From: Streptomyces cynarae
Lineage (GTDB): Bacteria; Actinomycetota; Actinomycetes; Streptomycetales; Streptomycetaceae
Assembly (NCBI RefSeq): GCF_025642135.1
Contig: NZ_CP106793.1
Coordinates: forward strand, 4,158,001-4,222,000
DNA: 64,000 nt
Reading direction: 5' to 3'
Part shown: in pieces, positions 19,575 through 28,218 of the stretch
Layout: the number at the start of each line of letters is the position of its first letter
Numbering within the stretch: the stretch's first letter is position 1
Translations under genes and position numbers: made by a program
Notes under the pieces: generated by a model
The model's input: only the letters and a program-made list of their open reading frames with translations
Told to the model about the DNA's origin: nothing
The model's database searches: none

Positions 19575-20240
19575 GTGAGCAGCAGCCTTCGACGCGGCGC
19601 CCTCGCCGCCGCCGCCATCGCGTTCTCGATCGCCTCGCTCGCCGCCTGCGGCGCCGGCAACGACAGCCAGACGCTCCAGGTCAAGCCGGACAACGCGGCG
19701 ACCAGCGTCGGAAATCTCAAGATCCAGAACGCGCTCGTCATCACCCAGCCGGACCCGAAGTCCACCGGGCCCGCCGTGATCTCCGCGACGATCTTCAACG
19801 CAGGCCGCACGGACCAGACGCTGGACTCCATCACGGTCGACGACACCGGCAAGACCGCAGAGCTCAGCCCCGCCTCGGGCAAGGGCAAGGGCAAGCTGAC
19901 CATCCCGGCCGGCGGCTCCCTCGTGATCGGCGGCAAGGGCAACGCCTCCGCGGTGCTGCCGAGCAGCCGGGAGGCCGTGCAGGACGGCAACGCGCAGAAG
20001 ATCACGTTCAGCTTCAGCGAGGCCGGGGACGTGAGCCTGCGGGCGTTCGTGGTTCCCGCCGAGAGTTACTTCACCAAGTGGGGCCCGAGCAACATCCCGT
20101 CGCCGTCGGCCACCGCCTCCGCCTCCCCGGCCACCTCGAAGCCGGGCTCCCCCAAGCCGTCGACGTCGGTGCAGGGTTCCCCGGCCGCGGGCGCCGAGCG
20201 CTCCCCGTCGGCGACCGCGTCGAAGTCCCCGAGCCACTGA
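19575..20240 (+). CDS. Putative lipoprotein
   Basis: A 221-aa exported lipoprotein. The signal (LRRGALAAAAIAFSIASLAAC) ends in a lipobox with Cys25. The mature domain (about 30-165) is beta-rich, immunoglobulin-like, with LVITQPDPKSTGPAVISATI and IPAGGSLVIGGKGNASAVL, and resembles copper-chaperone-like or DUF461-type periplasmic folds, though without a Met/His cluster. A Ser/Pro/Ala/Thr-rich tail of ~55 residues follows. GTG 19575 has AAGGAG 11 nt upstream. It lies between carD and phoP, where S. coelicolor also has a lipoprotein. Function unknown. Confidence 0.8.
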   Translation: MSSSLRRGALAAAAIAFSIASLAACGAGNDSQTLQVKPDNAATSVGNLKIQNALVITQPDPKSTGPAVISATIFNAGRTDQTLDSITVDDTGKTAELSPASGKGKGKLTIPAGGSLVIGGKGNASAVLPSSREAVQDGNAQKITFSFSEAGDVSLRAFVVPAESYFTKWGPSNIPSPSATASASPATSKPGSPKPSTSVQGSPAAGAERSPSATASKSPSH

Positions 20241-20251
20241 GGCACGCCGGA

Positions 20252-20305
20252 CCCGTACGACGAAGGGCGGCGCCCCCAGCGGGGTGCCGCCCTTCGTCGT
20301 ACGGG
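20252..20305. terminator. Lipoprotein gene terminator
   Basis: A perfect 20-bp stem CCCGTACGACGAAGGGCGGC with its complement, and an inner CCCC/GGGG that can extend it. A second, imperfect hairpin (about 20355-20396, GGGCGGG / CCCGCCC) lies between it and phoP and may end the phoRP message on the other strand. Confidence 0.85.
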
Positions 20306-20446
20306 CCCGCGCGGGGCGGGCACGGCCGCCGACACCGCGGCAGGCACCCACACGCACGGAGGGCGGGCACTCCGCCAGGAGTCCCGCCCTTCGTCGGCAA
20401 TCCGTGCGCCGGCACGCCGCCGCCGTCGTCGTTATGGCTCGCGACT

Positions 20447-20516
20447 GAACGGCTCACGGCTCACGGCACATGGCTCACGGCTCACGGCTCACGGCTTACG
20501 GCTCACGGCTTACGGC
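20447..20516. repeat. Ten tandem heptamers at the phoP 3' end
   Basis: On the minus strand the unit is GCCGTGA, in ten consecutive copies (variants GCCGTAA, GCCATGT, GCCGTTC). The first unit contains the phoP stop codon TAA, so the array starts at the very end of the gene and runs downstream. Confidence 0.9.
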
Positions 20517-21190
20517 TCGAACTTGTAGCCGAGGCCGCGGACCGTCACCAGGTACCGCGGGGCACCCGGGTCCGGCTCGATCTTGGCCCGCAGGCGCTTG
20601 ACGTGGACGTCGAGGGTCTTGGTGTCGCCCACGTAGTCCGCGCCCCAGACCCGGTCGATGAGCTGCATACGGGTCAGCACGCGGCCCGCGTTGCGCAGCA
20701 GCATCTCCAGCAGGTCGAACTCCTTCAGCGGCAGGTCGACCTTCGACCCGGAGACCGTGACCACGTGACGGTCGACGTCCATCCGCACCGGACCCGCCTC
20801 CAGCGCCGCCGGCGTCACCTCCTCCGGCTCGCCGCGCCGGCGCAGCACGGCCCGGATCCGGGCGACCAGCTCCCGCGAGGAGAACGGCTTGGTGACGTAG
20901 TCGTCGGCCCCTATCTCCAGCCCGACGACCTTGTCGATCTCGCTGTCCTTGGCGGTCACCATGATGACGGGGACGTTGGAGCGACCGCGCAGTTGGCGGC
21001 ACACCTCCGTGCCGGGCAGACCCGGCAGCATCAGGTCGAGGAGGACGAGGTCGGCGCCGTTGCGCTCGAACTCGTCGAGTCCGTCGGGCCCGGTGGTCGC
21101 GACGGCGACCTCGAAGCCCTCCTTGCGGAGCATGTACGACAGGGCGTCGGAGAAGGACTCCTCGTCCTCGACGACGAGCACTCGGGTCAC
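20510..21190 (-). CDS. phoP: Phosphate-responsive response regulator PhoP
   Basis: A 226-aa OmpR-family regulator. The receiver domain (1-120) has acidic residues in VVEDEES, phospho-acceptor Asp52 (LLDLMLPG), Thr in MVTAKD and Lys in TKPF. The C-terminal winged helix (about 130-226) ends RYLVTVRGLGYKFEP. PhoP binds 11-nt direct repeats (PHO boxes), controls phosphate scavenging and also affects antibiotic production. Its ATG overlaps the phoR stop... more exactly the gene is downstream of phoR... the order on the minus strand is phoR then phoP, with phoP's start codon overlapping the phoR end by 4 nt. Identification rests on the PHO box and adjacent phoU. Confidence 0.94.
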   Translation of the reverse strand: MTRVLVVEDEESFSDALSYMLRKEGFEVAVATTGPDGLDEFERNGADLVLLDLMLPGLPGTEVCRQLRGRSNVPVIMVTAKDSEIDKVVGLEIGADDYVTKPFSSRELVARIRAVLRRRGEPEEVTPAALEAGPVRMDVDRHVVTVSGSKVDLPLKEFDLLEMLLRNAGRVLTRMQLIDRVWGADYVGDTKTLDVHVKRLRAKIEPDPGAPRYLVTVRGLGYKFEP

Positions 21191-22509
21191 GGAAGGACCT
21201 CCGGGGCGGGAAGCGGTTCGTACGGGGATGAGACGGTGGGGGTCGTCCCGTAGGGCGGGCCGTCCTCGTCATCGAGGTCGGACGGATGATCGGTCGCACG
21301 GTCGCGGGCCGCACCCGCCTCCGGCAGCCGCAGGGTGAAGGTGGAGCCCTGACCCTCGGAGCTCCACACCGTGACCTCCCCGCCGTGCGAGGCGGCCACA
21401 TGCTTGACGATCGCAAGGCCGAGGCCGGTGCCGCCCGTGGCACGGGAGCGGGCCGGGTCGACGCGGTAGAAGCGCTCGAAGATGCGCTCCTTGTCCTTGT
21501 CGGAGATGCCGATGCCCTGGTCGGTGACCGCGATCTCGATGAGGTCGCCGCCGTGCGCGGACACCCGGCGGGCGGCGATGCCTACGCGGGTGCGGGCGGG
21601 CGAGTAGTTGACGGCGTTCTCCACGAGGTTGCCGAGGGCGGCGGCGAGCTGTCCGCGGTTGCCCCACACGTGCAGTTCCGCGGGGCCTCCCAGCCCTCGT
21701 CCACCACCACCCTGATCGGGCCCTTCGGGCACCCATACATTCGAGGCCATGGTGATCTGCTTGGTGGTGGCCGCGTGCCGGCATCGGTCGATGGCCTCGG
21801 CGACCAGTTCGTCGACGCGCACGGGCTCGGCGTCCTCCAGCGGGTCGTCGTTCTGCACCCGGGAGAGGTCGATGAGCTCCTGCACGAGGTTGGTCAGGCG
21901 GGTGGCCTCGACCTGCATCCGGCCCGCGAAGCGCTGCACGGCCTCGGGGTCGTCGGAGGCGTCCATCACGGCCTCGGAGAGCAGCGACAGGGCACCCACC
22001 GGTGTCTTCAGTTCGTGGCTGACGTTCGCCACGAAGTCGCGGCGCACCGCCTCTATCCGGCGGGCCTCGGTGAGGTCCTCGACGAGCAGCAGGACAAGCC
22101 GGGAGCCGAGCGGCGCCACGCGCGCGGAGACGGCGAGCGCCTCCCCGCGTCCGGTGCCGCGCCGCGGCAGGTCCAGCTCGACCTGGCGTATCTCGCCGTC
22201 GCGCCGGGTGTCACGTGCCATGTGGAGCATCGGCTCGACGGCGAGCCTGCCGCCGCGCACCAGCCCGAGCGCATAGGCTGCGGAGCTGGCCTTGACGACG
22301 GCGTCGGCCTCGTCGAGGACGACGGCCGAGGAGCGCAGGACGGACAGCACCGTGTCCACGCCCGGCGGCAGCACGGGGTCGGTGTGCAGGGAAGTGCGGG
22401 TGGGGCGCTTCTGGTCGCGCTCGCTCCAGCGGAACGCCAGCATGGCGATGACACCGGTGAGCACTCCGGCGATCGCTGCCGCTGCGGCGACCGCCGCGTT
22501 CACGTCCAT
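21187..22509 (-). CDS. phoR: Phosphate sensor histidine kinase PhoR
   Basis: A 440-aa membrane kinase. One N-terminal transmembrane helix (AAVAAAAAIAGVLTGVIAMLAF, residues ~5-26) leads to a PAS-like region (about 55-150) and a DHp domain with phospho-acceptor His165 (VANVSHELKTP). The ATPase domain has NLVENAVNYS (N box), VTDQGIGISDKDKERIFERF (G1/F) and GTGLGLAIVKH (G2). A Gly-rich insertion near 265-275 (GPDQGGGGRGLGG) is uncommon. Its stop overlaps the phoP start (4 bp) and the operon starts opposite phoU with a shared PHO box. Confidence 0.94.
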   Translation of the reverse strand: MDVNAAVAAAAAIAGVLTGVIAMLAFRWSERDQKRPTRTSLHTDPVLPPGVDTVLSVLRSSAVVLDEADAVVKASSAAYALGLVRGGRLAVEPMLHMARDTRRDGEIRQVELDLPRRGTGRGEALAVSARVAPLGSRLVLLLVEDLTEARRIEAVRRDFVANVSHELKTPVGALSLLSEAVMDASDDPEAVQRFAGRMQVEATRLTNLVQELIDLSRVQNDDPLEDAEPVRVDELVAEAIDRCRHAATTKQITMASNVWVPEGPDQGGGGRGLGGPAELHVWGNRGQLAAALGNLVENAVNYSPARTRVGIAARRVSAHGGDLIEIAVTDQGIGISDKDKERIFERFYRVDPARSRATGGTGLGLAIVKHVAASHGGEVTVWSSEGQGSTFTLRLPEAGAARDRATDHPSDLDDEDGPPYGTTPTVSSPYEPLPAPEVLP

Positions 22510-22582
22510 GCGTCCAGATTAGGCAGCTCCTCGCACCTGCCCACAGCCATCGGAGTGCGACCTCGAACACTCGTCGCCCAGA

Positions 22583-22615
22583 GTTCACCTGGGAGCCAGT
22601 ATTGGTTCATTCGGG
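22583..22615. promoter_or_regulatory. PHO box in the phoRP-phoU divergent promoter
   Basis: Three 11-nt direct-repeat units in a row: GTTCACCTGGG, the degenerate AGCCAGTATTG, and GTTCATTCGGG. Units 1 and 3 fit the Streptomyces PhoP consensus G(G/T)TCAYYYR(G/C)G at every position. Placement between phoR and phoU predicts PhoP autoregulation and control of phoU. Confidence 0.9.
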
Positions 22616-22781
22616 ATGGCGGAAACAGTCGCGTACGGGCCGGAACGTGGGAGCGTGGGGTGCGTAGGGCGCCGTGTCCGCCGTGTTCTCGTCATGGCGG
22701 CGGTGTTCTCGTCATGACGGCGACGGGCCCCGGCGCCCGACCCCCCGGCCCCCGGAGCAGACGTAAGAGAGGGACACCCAG

Positions 22782-23471
22782 ATGCGGGACGCGTACCACG
22801 AGGAACTTGACTCGATCGGTGACAGCCTGGTCGAGATGGCCCGGCTGGTCGGGTCGGCGATCGGGCGTGCCACGACGGCCATCCTCGACGCCGACCTGAA
22901 GCTGGCGGAGGCCGTGATCGAGGCCGACCAGAAGGTCGACGACCTCCAGCACGACCTGGAGGCGCGCGCGATAGCCCTCCTGGCCCGCCAGCAGCCGGTG
23001 GCGACGGATCTGCGCATCGTGGTGACGTCGCTCAGGATGAGCGCGGACCTCGAGCGCTCGGGCGACCTCGCCCAGCACGTCGCGAAGCTGGCCCGGCTGC
23101 GCTTCCCCGAGCGCGCCGTGCCGCACGACCTGCACGCCACCATCCTGGAGATGGGCCAGCTCGCCCAGCGCCTGATGGCCAAGGCGGCCGAGGTGATCGT
23201 CACCAAGGACGTCGACCTGGCGCTGCAGCTCGAGCAGGACGACGACGAGATGGACCTGCTGCACCGCACCCTCTTCCAGCACCTGATCGACGAGCGCTGG
23301 AAGCACGGCATCGAGACCGCCGTGGACGTGACCCTGCTGGGCCGCTACTACGAGCGCTACGCCGACCACGCTGTCGCGGTGGCCAAGCGGGTGGTGTACC
23401 TGGTGACCGGCGAGCACGCGGACGCCCTCCAGCCCGATGTCCAGCCGGTGACGGGCGTCGAGGGCGCGTGA
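22782..23471 (+). CDS. phoU: Phosphate system regulator PhoU
   Basis: A 229-aa helical protein with two PhoU repeats, starting MRDAYHEELDSIGDSLVEMA. The metal-binding E/D-rich signatures are in repeat 1 (VIEADQKVDDLQHDLE) and repeat 2 (QLEQDDDEMDLLHRTL); LRMSADLERSGDLAQH and YYERYADHAVAVAKRVVYLVTG are the conserved helix ends. PhoU dampens PHO signalling by linking PhoR to the phosphate transporter. It is divergent from phoRP and shares its PHO box. Confidence 0.95.
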   Translation: MRDAYHEELDSIGDSLVEMARLVGSAIGRATTAILDADLKLAEAVIEADQKVDDLQHDLEARAIALLARQQPVATDLRIVVTSLRMSADLERSGDLAQHVAKLARLRFPERAVPHDLHATILEMGQLAQRLMAKAAEVIVTKDVDLALQLEQDDDEMDLLHRTLFQHLIDERWKHGIETAVDVTLLGRYYERYADHAVAVAKRVVYLVTGEHADALQPDVQPVTGVEGA

Positions 23472-23603
23472 CGGGGAGCCCGCAAGGGGCCTGAAGAAGG
23501 CCGGCCGGGCGGGTACGAGCCCCCGTGCGCCGTTGATGCGCCCGGCCGAGCGGGCATGCAATGGGCGGAGGCACCAGTCTCGACATCCTTCGAGGAGCGA
23601 CTC

Positions 23604-23756
23604 ATGGCCGAGACCCCGAGCACGTCCGACCCCACGCAGGAGCGCGAGACCCAGCAGCCCGCCGAGATCGCAAGCCTGCCGCTGGTCGGCGCCTGCGGCT
23701 GCGGCTCCGGCTGCGGATGCGGATGCCAGTCGGGCGCGCCCTGCCAGTGCGGCTGA
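23604..23756 (+). CDS. mtpA: Small cysteine-rich metallothionein-like protein
   Basis: A 50-aa protein. The N-terminal half is acidic and polar (MAETPSTSDPTQERETQQ) and the C-terminal end is ACGCGSGCGCGCQSGAPCQC G, with seven cysteines in CxC and CxxC-like spacing, as in a metal-thiolate cluster. ATG 23604 has GAGGAG 8 nt upstream. It follows phoU, the position of the metallothionein gene mtpA described in S. coelicolor, and probably shares its transcript (132-nt gap) . It should bind Zn or Cu in the cytosol. The symbol is from recall of synteny. Confidence 0.8.
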   Translation: MAETPSTSDPTQERETQQPAEIASLPLVGACGCGSGCGCGCQSGAPCQCG

Positions 23757-23768
23757 CGGCACATCGCG

Positions 23769-23808
23769 CACGACAGCACGACAGCACGGCAGCACGACAG
23801 CACGACAA
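23769..23808. repeat. Five tandem octamers
   Basis: CACGACAG repeated five times (third copy CACGGCAG, last CACGACAA), starting 12 nt after the metallothionein stop. Confidence 0.85.
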
Positions 23809-23829
23809 CGGAACACGGACCTACGACGA

Positions 23830-23862
23830 CGAGGGGTCCCGGCGCACTGCCGGGGCCCCTCG
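23830..23862. terminator. Terminator after the metallothionein gene
   Basis: A 14-bp stem CGAGGGGTCCCGGC / GCCGGGGCCCCTCG (one G-T pair) with loop GCACT. Confidence 0.85.
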
Positions 23863-23892
23863 TATGCGTGGGAAAGCCCACGAGCGCAGCAT

Positions 23893-23942
23893 GAAAGAGA
23901 AGGAAGGAAAAGAAAGGAAGGGAAGGGAAGGGAAGACGGGGG
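23893..23942. other. Purine tract with G-quadruplex motif
   Basis: Bases 23893-23936 are 44 consecutive purines, rare in such DNA. Within 23920-23942 four G-runs (GGG-AA-GGG-AA-GGG-AAGAC-GGGGG) meet the standard quadruplex pattern. It ends 25 bp before the DUF4242 start codon, inside the 5' leader. Confidence 0.8.
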
Positions 23943-23967
23943 CGGACCAGGAACGAGGTACCAAGCC

Positions 23968-24216
23968 ATGGCCCAGTTCATGGACATCCACCGCGGTATG
24001 AGGGGCATCACGGCCGATCAGCTGAGTGCGGCACACCAGGCCGACCTCGCCATCGAGGAGGAAGAGGGCGTGCACTTCCAGCACGCATGGGCGGACCCGG
24101 AGTCCGGAACGGTCTACTGCCTGTCCGAGGCCCCTTCGGCCGAGGCGGTCCAGCGCATCCACGAACGCGCAGGCCACAAGGCGGACGAGATCCACCCTGT
24201 CCCCCTGTCGACCTGA
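23968..24216 (+). CDS. DUF4242 protein (SCO4226-like, nickel-binding)
   Basis: An 82-aa ferredoxin-like protein starting MAQFMDIHRGMRGITADQLS. It has DLAIEEEEGVHFQHAWAD, GTVYCLSEAPSAEAVQRIHE and a C-terminal HKADEIHPV segment, the pattern of the DUF4242 family. The S. coelicolor homologue SCO4226 has been described as a dimeric nickel-binding protein; His residues here could do the same. ATG 23968 is preceded by ACGAGG. A quadruplex-forming purine tract lies in the leader. Physiological role unknown. Confidence 0.85.
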   Translation: MAQFMDIHRGMRGITADQLSAAHQADLAIEEEEGVHFQHAWADPESGTVYCLSEAPSAEAVQRIHERAGHKADEIHPVPLST

Positions 24217-24330
24217 AGCCGCCGACCCCCTGTCGACCTCACGCGGCCACCGGACGGGCACCGGCTCAGAGCCCCCGCGCCTCGAACGGTTGACCGACAC
24301 ATGGCAATGATTGAGTAAAACCGCCTCCGC

Positions 24331-24358
24331 GGGAAATGGTGCGCACTCGCGCGGCGTT
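24331..24358 (+). promoter_or_regulatory. Candidate sigma-R promoter of mshA
   Basis: GGGAAA at 24331-24336 and GTT at 24356-24358 are 19 nt apart, close to the sigma-R consensus GGGAAT-N18/19-GTT. The start codon is ~65 nt further on. mshA is a known sigma-R target in S. coelicolor. Confidence 0.65.
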
Positions 24359-24422
24359 CGTCTCCTTGGAGGGTGTTCCGCGCCGTCCGCACAGGCATGC
24401 CCGCAGCAAGGAGGAACGCCAC

Positions 24423-25763
24423 GTGAGCCAGTACGTCACCAGGCTCGGGCGTCGCTCCCCGGCGACCACCTCGCGGCTGCGGCTGCCGCACCGCAGGCCC
24501 CGCCGTGTGGCCATGCTCTCCGTGCACACCTCACCGCTGCACCAACCCGGCACGGGTGACGCCGGCGGCATGAACGTCTACATCGTGGAGCTGGCCCAGC
24601 GGCTCGCCGACCTGGGCATCGAGGTCGAGGTGTTCACCCGGGCCACCACGGCCGCTCTGCCGCCGGCCGTCCAGCTGACCCCGGGCGTGCTCGTCCGGCA
24701 CGTCGACGCCGGACCGTACGAGGGGCTGGCCAAGGAGGACCTCCCGGCCCAGCTGTGCGCTTTCACGCACGGTGTGATGCAGGCGTGGGCCGGTCACCGC
24801 CCCGGCTACTACGACCTCGTGCACTCCCACTACTGGCTCTCCGGCCACGTCGGCTGGCTGGCCGCCCAGCGCTGGGGCGTCCCCCTGGTGCACGCCATGC
24901 ACACCATGGCCAAGGTCAAGAACGCCAACCTCGCCGAGGGCGACACCCCCGAGCCCGCCGCCCGGGTCATCGGTGAGATGCAGATCGTGGCCGCCGCCGA
25001 CCGGCTCATCGCCAACACCTCCGAAGAGGCCGACGAACTCGTACGCCACTACGCCGCCGACCCCGGCAAGGTGGCCGTCGTCCATCCCGGGGTGAACCTG
25101 GAGCGCTTCCGGCCCGCCGACGGCCGGGCCGCCGCCCGGGCCCGGCTCGGGCTGCCGCAGGACGCGCTGATCCCGCTCTTCGCCGGACGCATACAGCCCC
25201 TCAAGGCGCCCGACGTGCTGCTGCGCGCCGTCGCCGTCCTCCTCGACGAGCGCCCCGAGCTGCGCTCCCGCATCGTCGTGCCCGTCGTGGGAGGCCCCAG
25301 CGGCAGCGGGCTCGCCAAGCCGGAGGGGTTGCAGAAGCTCGCCGCCCGGCTGGGCATATCCGACGTCGTCCGCTTCCGGCCGCCGGTGCGGCAGGACGAG
25401 CTCGCCGACTGGTTCCGCGCGGCGTCCGTCCTGGTGATGCCGTCGTACAGCGAGTCCTTCGGGCTCGTCGCGATCGAGGCACAGGCCGTCGGCACGCCGG
25501 TCCTGGCGGCCGCGGTCGGGGGGCTGCCCGTCGCCGTGCGGGACGGGCACACCGGGTTCCTGGTCGAGGGCCACGATCCCGCCGCGTACGCGCGCGTGCT
25601 GCGCGATTTCGCCGACGACCCGCAGCTGTGCGCCCGCATGGGCGAGGCCGCGGCCCGGCACGCCGGGTCGTTCGGCTGGGACGCGGCGGCCTCCGCGACC
25701 GCCGGGGTGTACACGGAGGCCATGCAGGCCCACCGCCGCCGGGCGCGCGCCCACCACGGCTGA
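24423..25763 (+). CDS. mshA: D-inositol-3-phosphate glycosyltransferase MshA
   Basis: A 446-aa GT4 glycosyltransferase catalysing the first step of mycothiol synthesis, transfer of GlcNAc from UDP-GlcNAc to inositol 3-phosphate. The N-terminal domain has [29 protein letters not shown] (acceptor loop), VHSHYWLSG and [12 protein letters not shown]; the C-terminal domain has [17 protein letters not shown] and the E-x7-E motif [18 protein letters not shown] 24423 follows AAGGAGGAA. A sigma-R-like promoter lies upstream, fitting thiol-stress control. The YbjN-domain gene follows 22 bp on, probably in the same transcript. Confidence 0.96.
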   Translation: MSQYVTRLGRRSPATTSRLRLPHRRPRRVAMLSVHTSPLHQPGTGDAGGMNVYIVELAQRLADLGIEVEVFTRATTAALPPAVQLTPGVLVRHVDAGPYEGLAKEDLPAQLCAFTHGVMQAWAGHRPGYYDLVHSHYWLSGHVGWLAAQRWGVPLVHAMHTMAKVKNANLAEGDTPEPAARVIGEMQIVAAADRLIANTSEEADELVRHYAADPGKVAVVHPGVNLERFRPADGRAAARARLGLPQDALIPLFAGRIQPLKAPDVLLRAVAVLLDERPELRSRIVVPVVGGPSGSGLAKPEGLQKLAARLGISDVVRFRPPVRQDELADWFRAASVLVMPSYSESFGLVAIEAQAVGTPVLAAAVGGLPVAVRDGHTGFLVEGHDPAAYARVLRDFADDPQLCARMGEAAARHAGSFGWDAAASATAGVYTEAMQAHRRRARAHHG

Positions 25764-25785
25764 CACCTCGCGTACGCTGCCTGAC

Positions 25786-26286
25786 ATGTCCGATGAGCAG
25801 CGCGCCGCACAGGTCATCGAAGGGGTCCTGAAGGACGCCGAACTGGAGTGGGAGAGCCCGCAGTCGGGCTCGTTCGTCGTGAAGCTCCCCGGGACGCGAA
25901 AGCTGTCGACGACCGTCTCACTGATCGTCGGCCGGCACTCGCTGTCCCTCAACGCCTTCGTGATCCGCCACCCCGACGAGAACGAGCCCGCGGTGCACCG
26001 CTGGCTGCTGGAGCGCAACCTCAAGCTCTACGGGGTGAGTTACGCCGTCGACCCGCTCGGCGACATCTACCTCACCGGCCGGCTGCCGCTGGCCGCGGTC
26101 ACCCCGGACGAGGTGGACCGACTGCTCGGCTCGGTCCTGGAGGCGGCCGACGGCAGTTTCAACACCCTCCTGGAGCTGGGTTTCGCGTCCGCGATCCGCA
26201 AGGAGTACGCCTGGCGGGTGTCCCGCGGGGAGTCCACCCGCAACCTGGAGGCGTTCAGTCATCTGACCCAGCGACCCGAGAACTGA
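25786..26286 (+). CDS. YbjN-domain protein (type III secretion chaperone-like fold)
   Basis: A 166-aa protein of the YbjN/TY3-chaperone-like family. It has SLIVGRHSLSLNAFVIRHPDENE, HRWLLERNLKLYGVSYAVD and DIYLTGRLPLAAVTPDEVDRLLG, the typical alternation of strands and helices. It follows mshA by 22 bp, an arrangement I recall as conserved in Streptomyces and mycobacteria. Its biochemical role is unknown; a link to mycothiol is only suggested by linkage. Confidence 0.85.
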   Translation: MSDEQRAAQVIEGVLKDAELEWESPQSGSFVVKLPGTRKLSTTVSLIVGRHSLSLNAFVIRHPDENEPAVHRWLLERNLKLYGVSYAVDPLGDIYLTGRLPLAAVTPDEVDRLLGSVLEAADGSFNTLLELGFASAIRKEYAWRVSRGESTRNLEAFSHLTQRPEN

Positions 26287-26428
26287 CCTCCCTTCATCGC
26301 CGCACGACCCCTTCCACACCGTGGAACCCCGTGGCATGCTCACCGCCAGCACAGTTCTGAACATCGTTCACATCCATGGACTTTATCTCTCGGGCTCGTC
26401 CCGGGAATCCTTGGAAGGCGGTTCGGGC

Positions 26429-28096
26429 ATGGGCAAGGGGAACGCGGACCTCAGCAGACGGAGCCTGCTCGCAGGCGCCATCGCCGTGGCGGCCGCCGCC
26501 GCCACCGGAACGACGACGGCGGCCGCCACACCGTCCAGGGGGCAGGTGCCCGTCCTGTGGCACGAGTTCGTCCGCGCGCCGTTCACCCATCCGCAGATCC
26601 CGTACGTGGGCCGGGCCGGTCACCGGCGCGGAACGGCGCGCTTCCCCCGCCGCCCCGTGGTGGCCGACGTGACCGCCTACGGAGCCGTGGCGGACGGCAC
26701 GACCGACTGCGCCCCCGCGATCAACCGTGCCATCGCCGACGCCGGAAGGGCCGGCGGCGGCACGGTCACCATCCCGCCCGGCACCTTCCGCCTCGACGGC
26801 CTGATCCACATCGGGTACGACGGCGTCGTGCTGCGGGGCGCGGGCAGTGACCGTACGACGCTGTACGCGACGAAGAACCTGACCGAGCTGATCGGCGTCT
26901 ACGGCTCCCGCTACGGCGGCACCAAGTCGTCCTGGTCCTGGGCGGGCGGCCTCATCTGGCTGGCGCCCAAGGCCCGTTGGGACTCCCTGGTCGCGGCCAT
27001 CCGGGCGCAGGCATGGCCGTTCGAGGGCTGGACCGGCAACAAGCGCGACGAGTGGGAGACGCTGACCACGGTGTCCCCGGCCAGGCAGGGCTCCTGGACG
27101 GTCACGGTCGCGGACGCCCGCCGGCTGAGGCCGGGCCGACTGGTCCTGCTCCGCCTCGCGGACGACGCCGGCCACACCCTTCTGGAGCACATGTCGGGCG
27201 GCGGCCCCGGCCCACAGGCGTACTCCTGGGACGACAAGACGAAACTGACGTCCTACGTCCCCTATGAGTGGCCCGTGCGCGTCGCGCGCGTGGCGGGCCG
27301 GAAGGTCACGTTCGAGCGACCTCTTCCGCTGGACGTGCGCCCGGAGTGGGATCCGCGCCTGACCACGCACGTACGGGAGCTGAGCGGCGCGGGCGTCGAG
27401 GGCCTCACCCTCCAGGCGATCGAGACCCCGCAGTCCCAGCACCTGCTGGACAAGGGTTACAACGGGGTCGTGTTCCAGTGCGCGTACGACTGCTGGGCGG
27501 ACGACGTCGTCGTGCGGCACGTGGACAACGGCTTCGGCCTGGTCGCCGCCTCCTCCTGCACACTGCGCCGCACGCGCGTGGCGGGCCGTGGCTCGCACCA
27601 CCCCTACTTCTGCCGCGAGGGCTCGCACGACAACCTGATCGAGGACTTCACGATCGAGCAGCGGACCGTGCCGGCCCCGCCGGACACCCAGCTCCACGGC
27701 ATCAACGTGGAGGGCCTGTCCTCGTACAACGTCTGGTCGCGCGGTGAGATGCAGATGGGCACGTTCGACTCGCACCGGGGACTGCCGTTCGCGAACGTCC
27801 GTACGGACATCACCGTGAACAACAACGGCCGTCACGGCGGTGACGCCATCGCCGGGCCCCTCTTCGGCGCCCGCTTCACCCACTGGAACATCCGCGTGAC
27901 GAACGGCCGTGCGGGCCTGATGAAGATCGACGGCCTGGCGCCGTACTCCGCCACAGTCGGCATCGACGAGGTCACGGAGTTCGACCAGATCGACGTGCCC
28001 GACTTCACGGGCGACCTGCACTCCCGCCTGGAGCTGTACGGCACGACGGACGCCGTACGGCCGCGGAACCTGTACGAGGCGCAGCGGGGGCTGTGA
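26429..28096 (+). CDS. Tat-secreted beta-helix polysaccharide-acting enzyme
   Basis: A 555-aa exported protein. The twin-arginine signal is LSRRSLLAGAIAVAAAAATG. The mature domain starts with the pectate-lyase-3/GH55-type motif VADVTAYGAVADGTTDCAPAINRAIADA and the GGGTVTIPPGTFRLDG loop, then many beta-helix rungs (GYNGVVFQCAYDCWADDVVVRHVDNG; REGSHDNLIEDFTIEQ). It probably lyses or hydrolyses a plant or microbial polysaccharide; substrate unknown. ATG 26429 follows GGAAGG at 10 nt; an upstream in-frame ATG at 26336 would bury the Tat motif. It is monocistronic. Confidence 0.8.
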   Translation: MGKGNADLSRRSLLAGAIAVAAAAATGTTTAAATPSRGQVPVLWHEFVRAPFTHPQIPYVGRAGHRRGTARFPRRPVVADVTAYGAVADGTTDCAPAINRAIADAGRAGGGTVTIPPGTFRLDGLIHIGYDGVVLRGAGSDRTTLYATKNLTELIGVYGSRYGGTKSSWSWAGGLIWLAPKARWDSLVAAIRAQAWPFEGWTGNKRDEWETLTTVSPARQGSWTVTVADARRLRPGRLVLLRLADDAGHTLLEHMSGGGPGPQAYSWDDKTKLTSYVPYEWPVRVARVAGRKVTFERPLPLDVRPEWDPRLTTHVRELSGAGVEGLTLQAIETPQSQHLLDKGYNGVVFQCAYDCWADDVVVRHVDNGFGLVAASSCTLRRTRVAGRGSHHPYFCREGSHDNLIEDFTIEQRTVPAPPDTQLHGINVEGLSSYNVWSRGEMQMGTFDSHRGLPFANVRTDITVNNNGRHGGDAIAGPLFGARFTHWNIRVTNGRAGLMKIDGLAPYSATVGIDEVTEFDQIDVPDFTGDLHSRLELYGTTDAVRPRNLYEAQRGL

Positions 28097-28218
28097 CCGG
28101 TGTGGGGCCGGCGGGTGCCGTGACCAAGGCGGAGCCGGCGGGCCGTGACCAGGGCGGGGCCCAGCGGGGGCTGGGCCCTGGACGATGCCGGCGGGGGTGG
28201 TGACCGGGTCGGCCCGCC

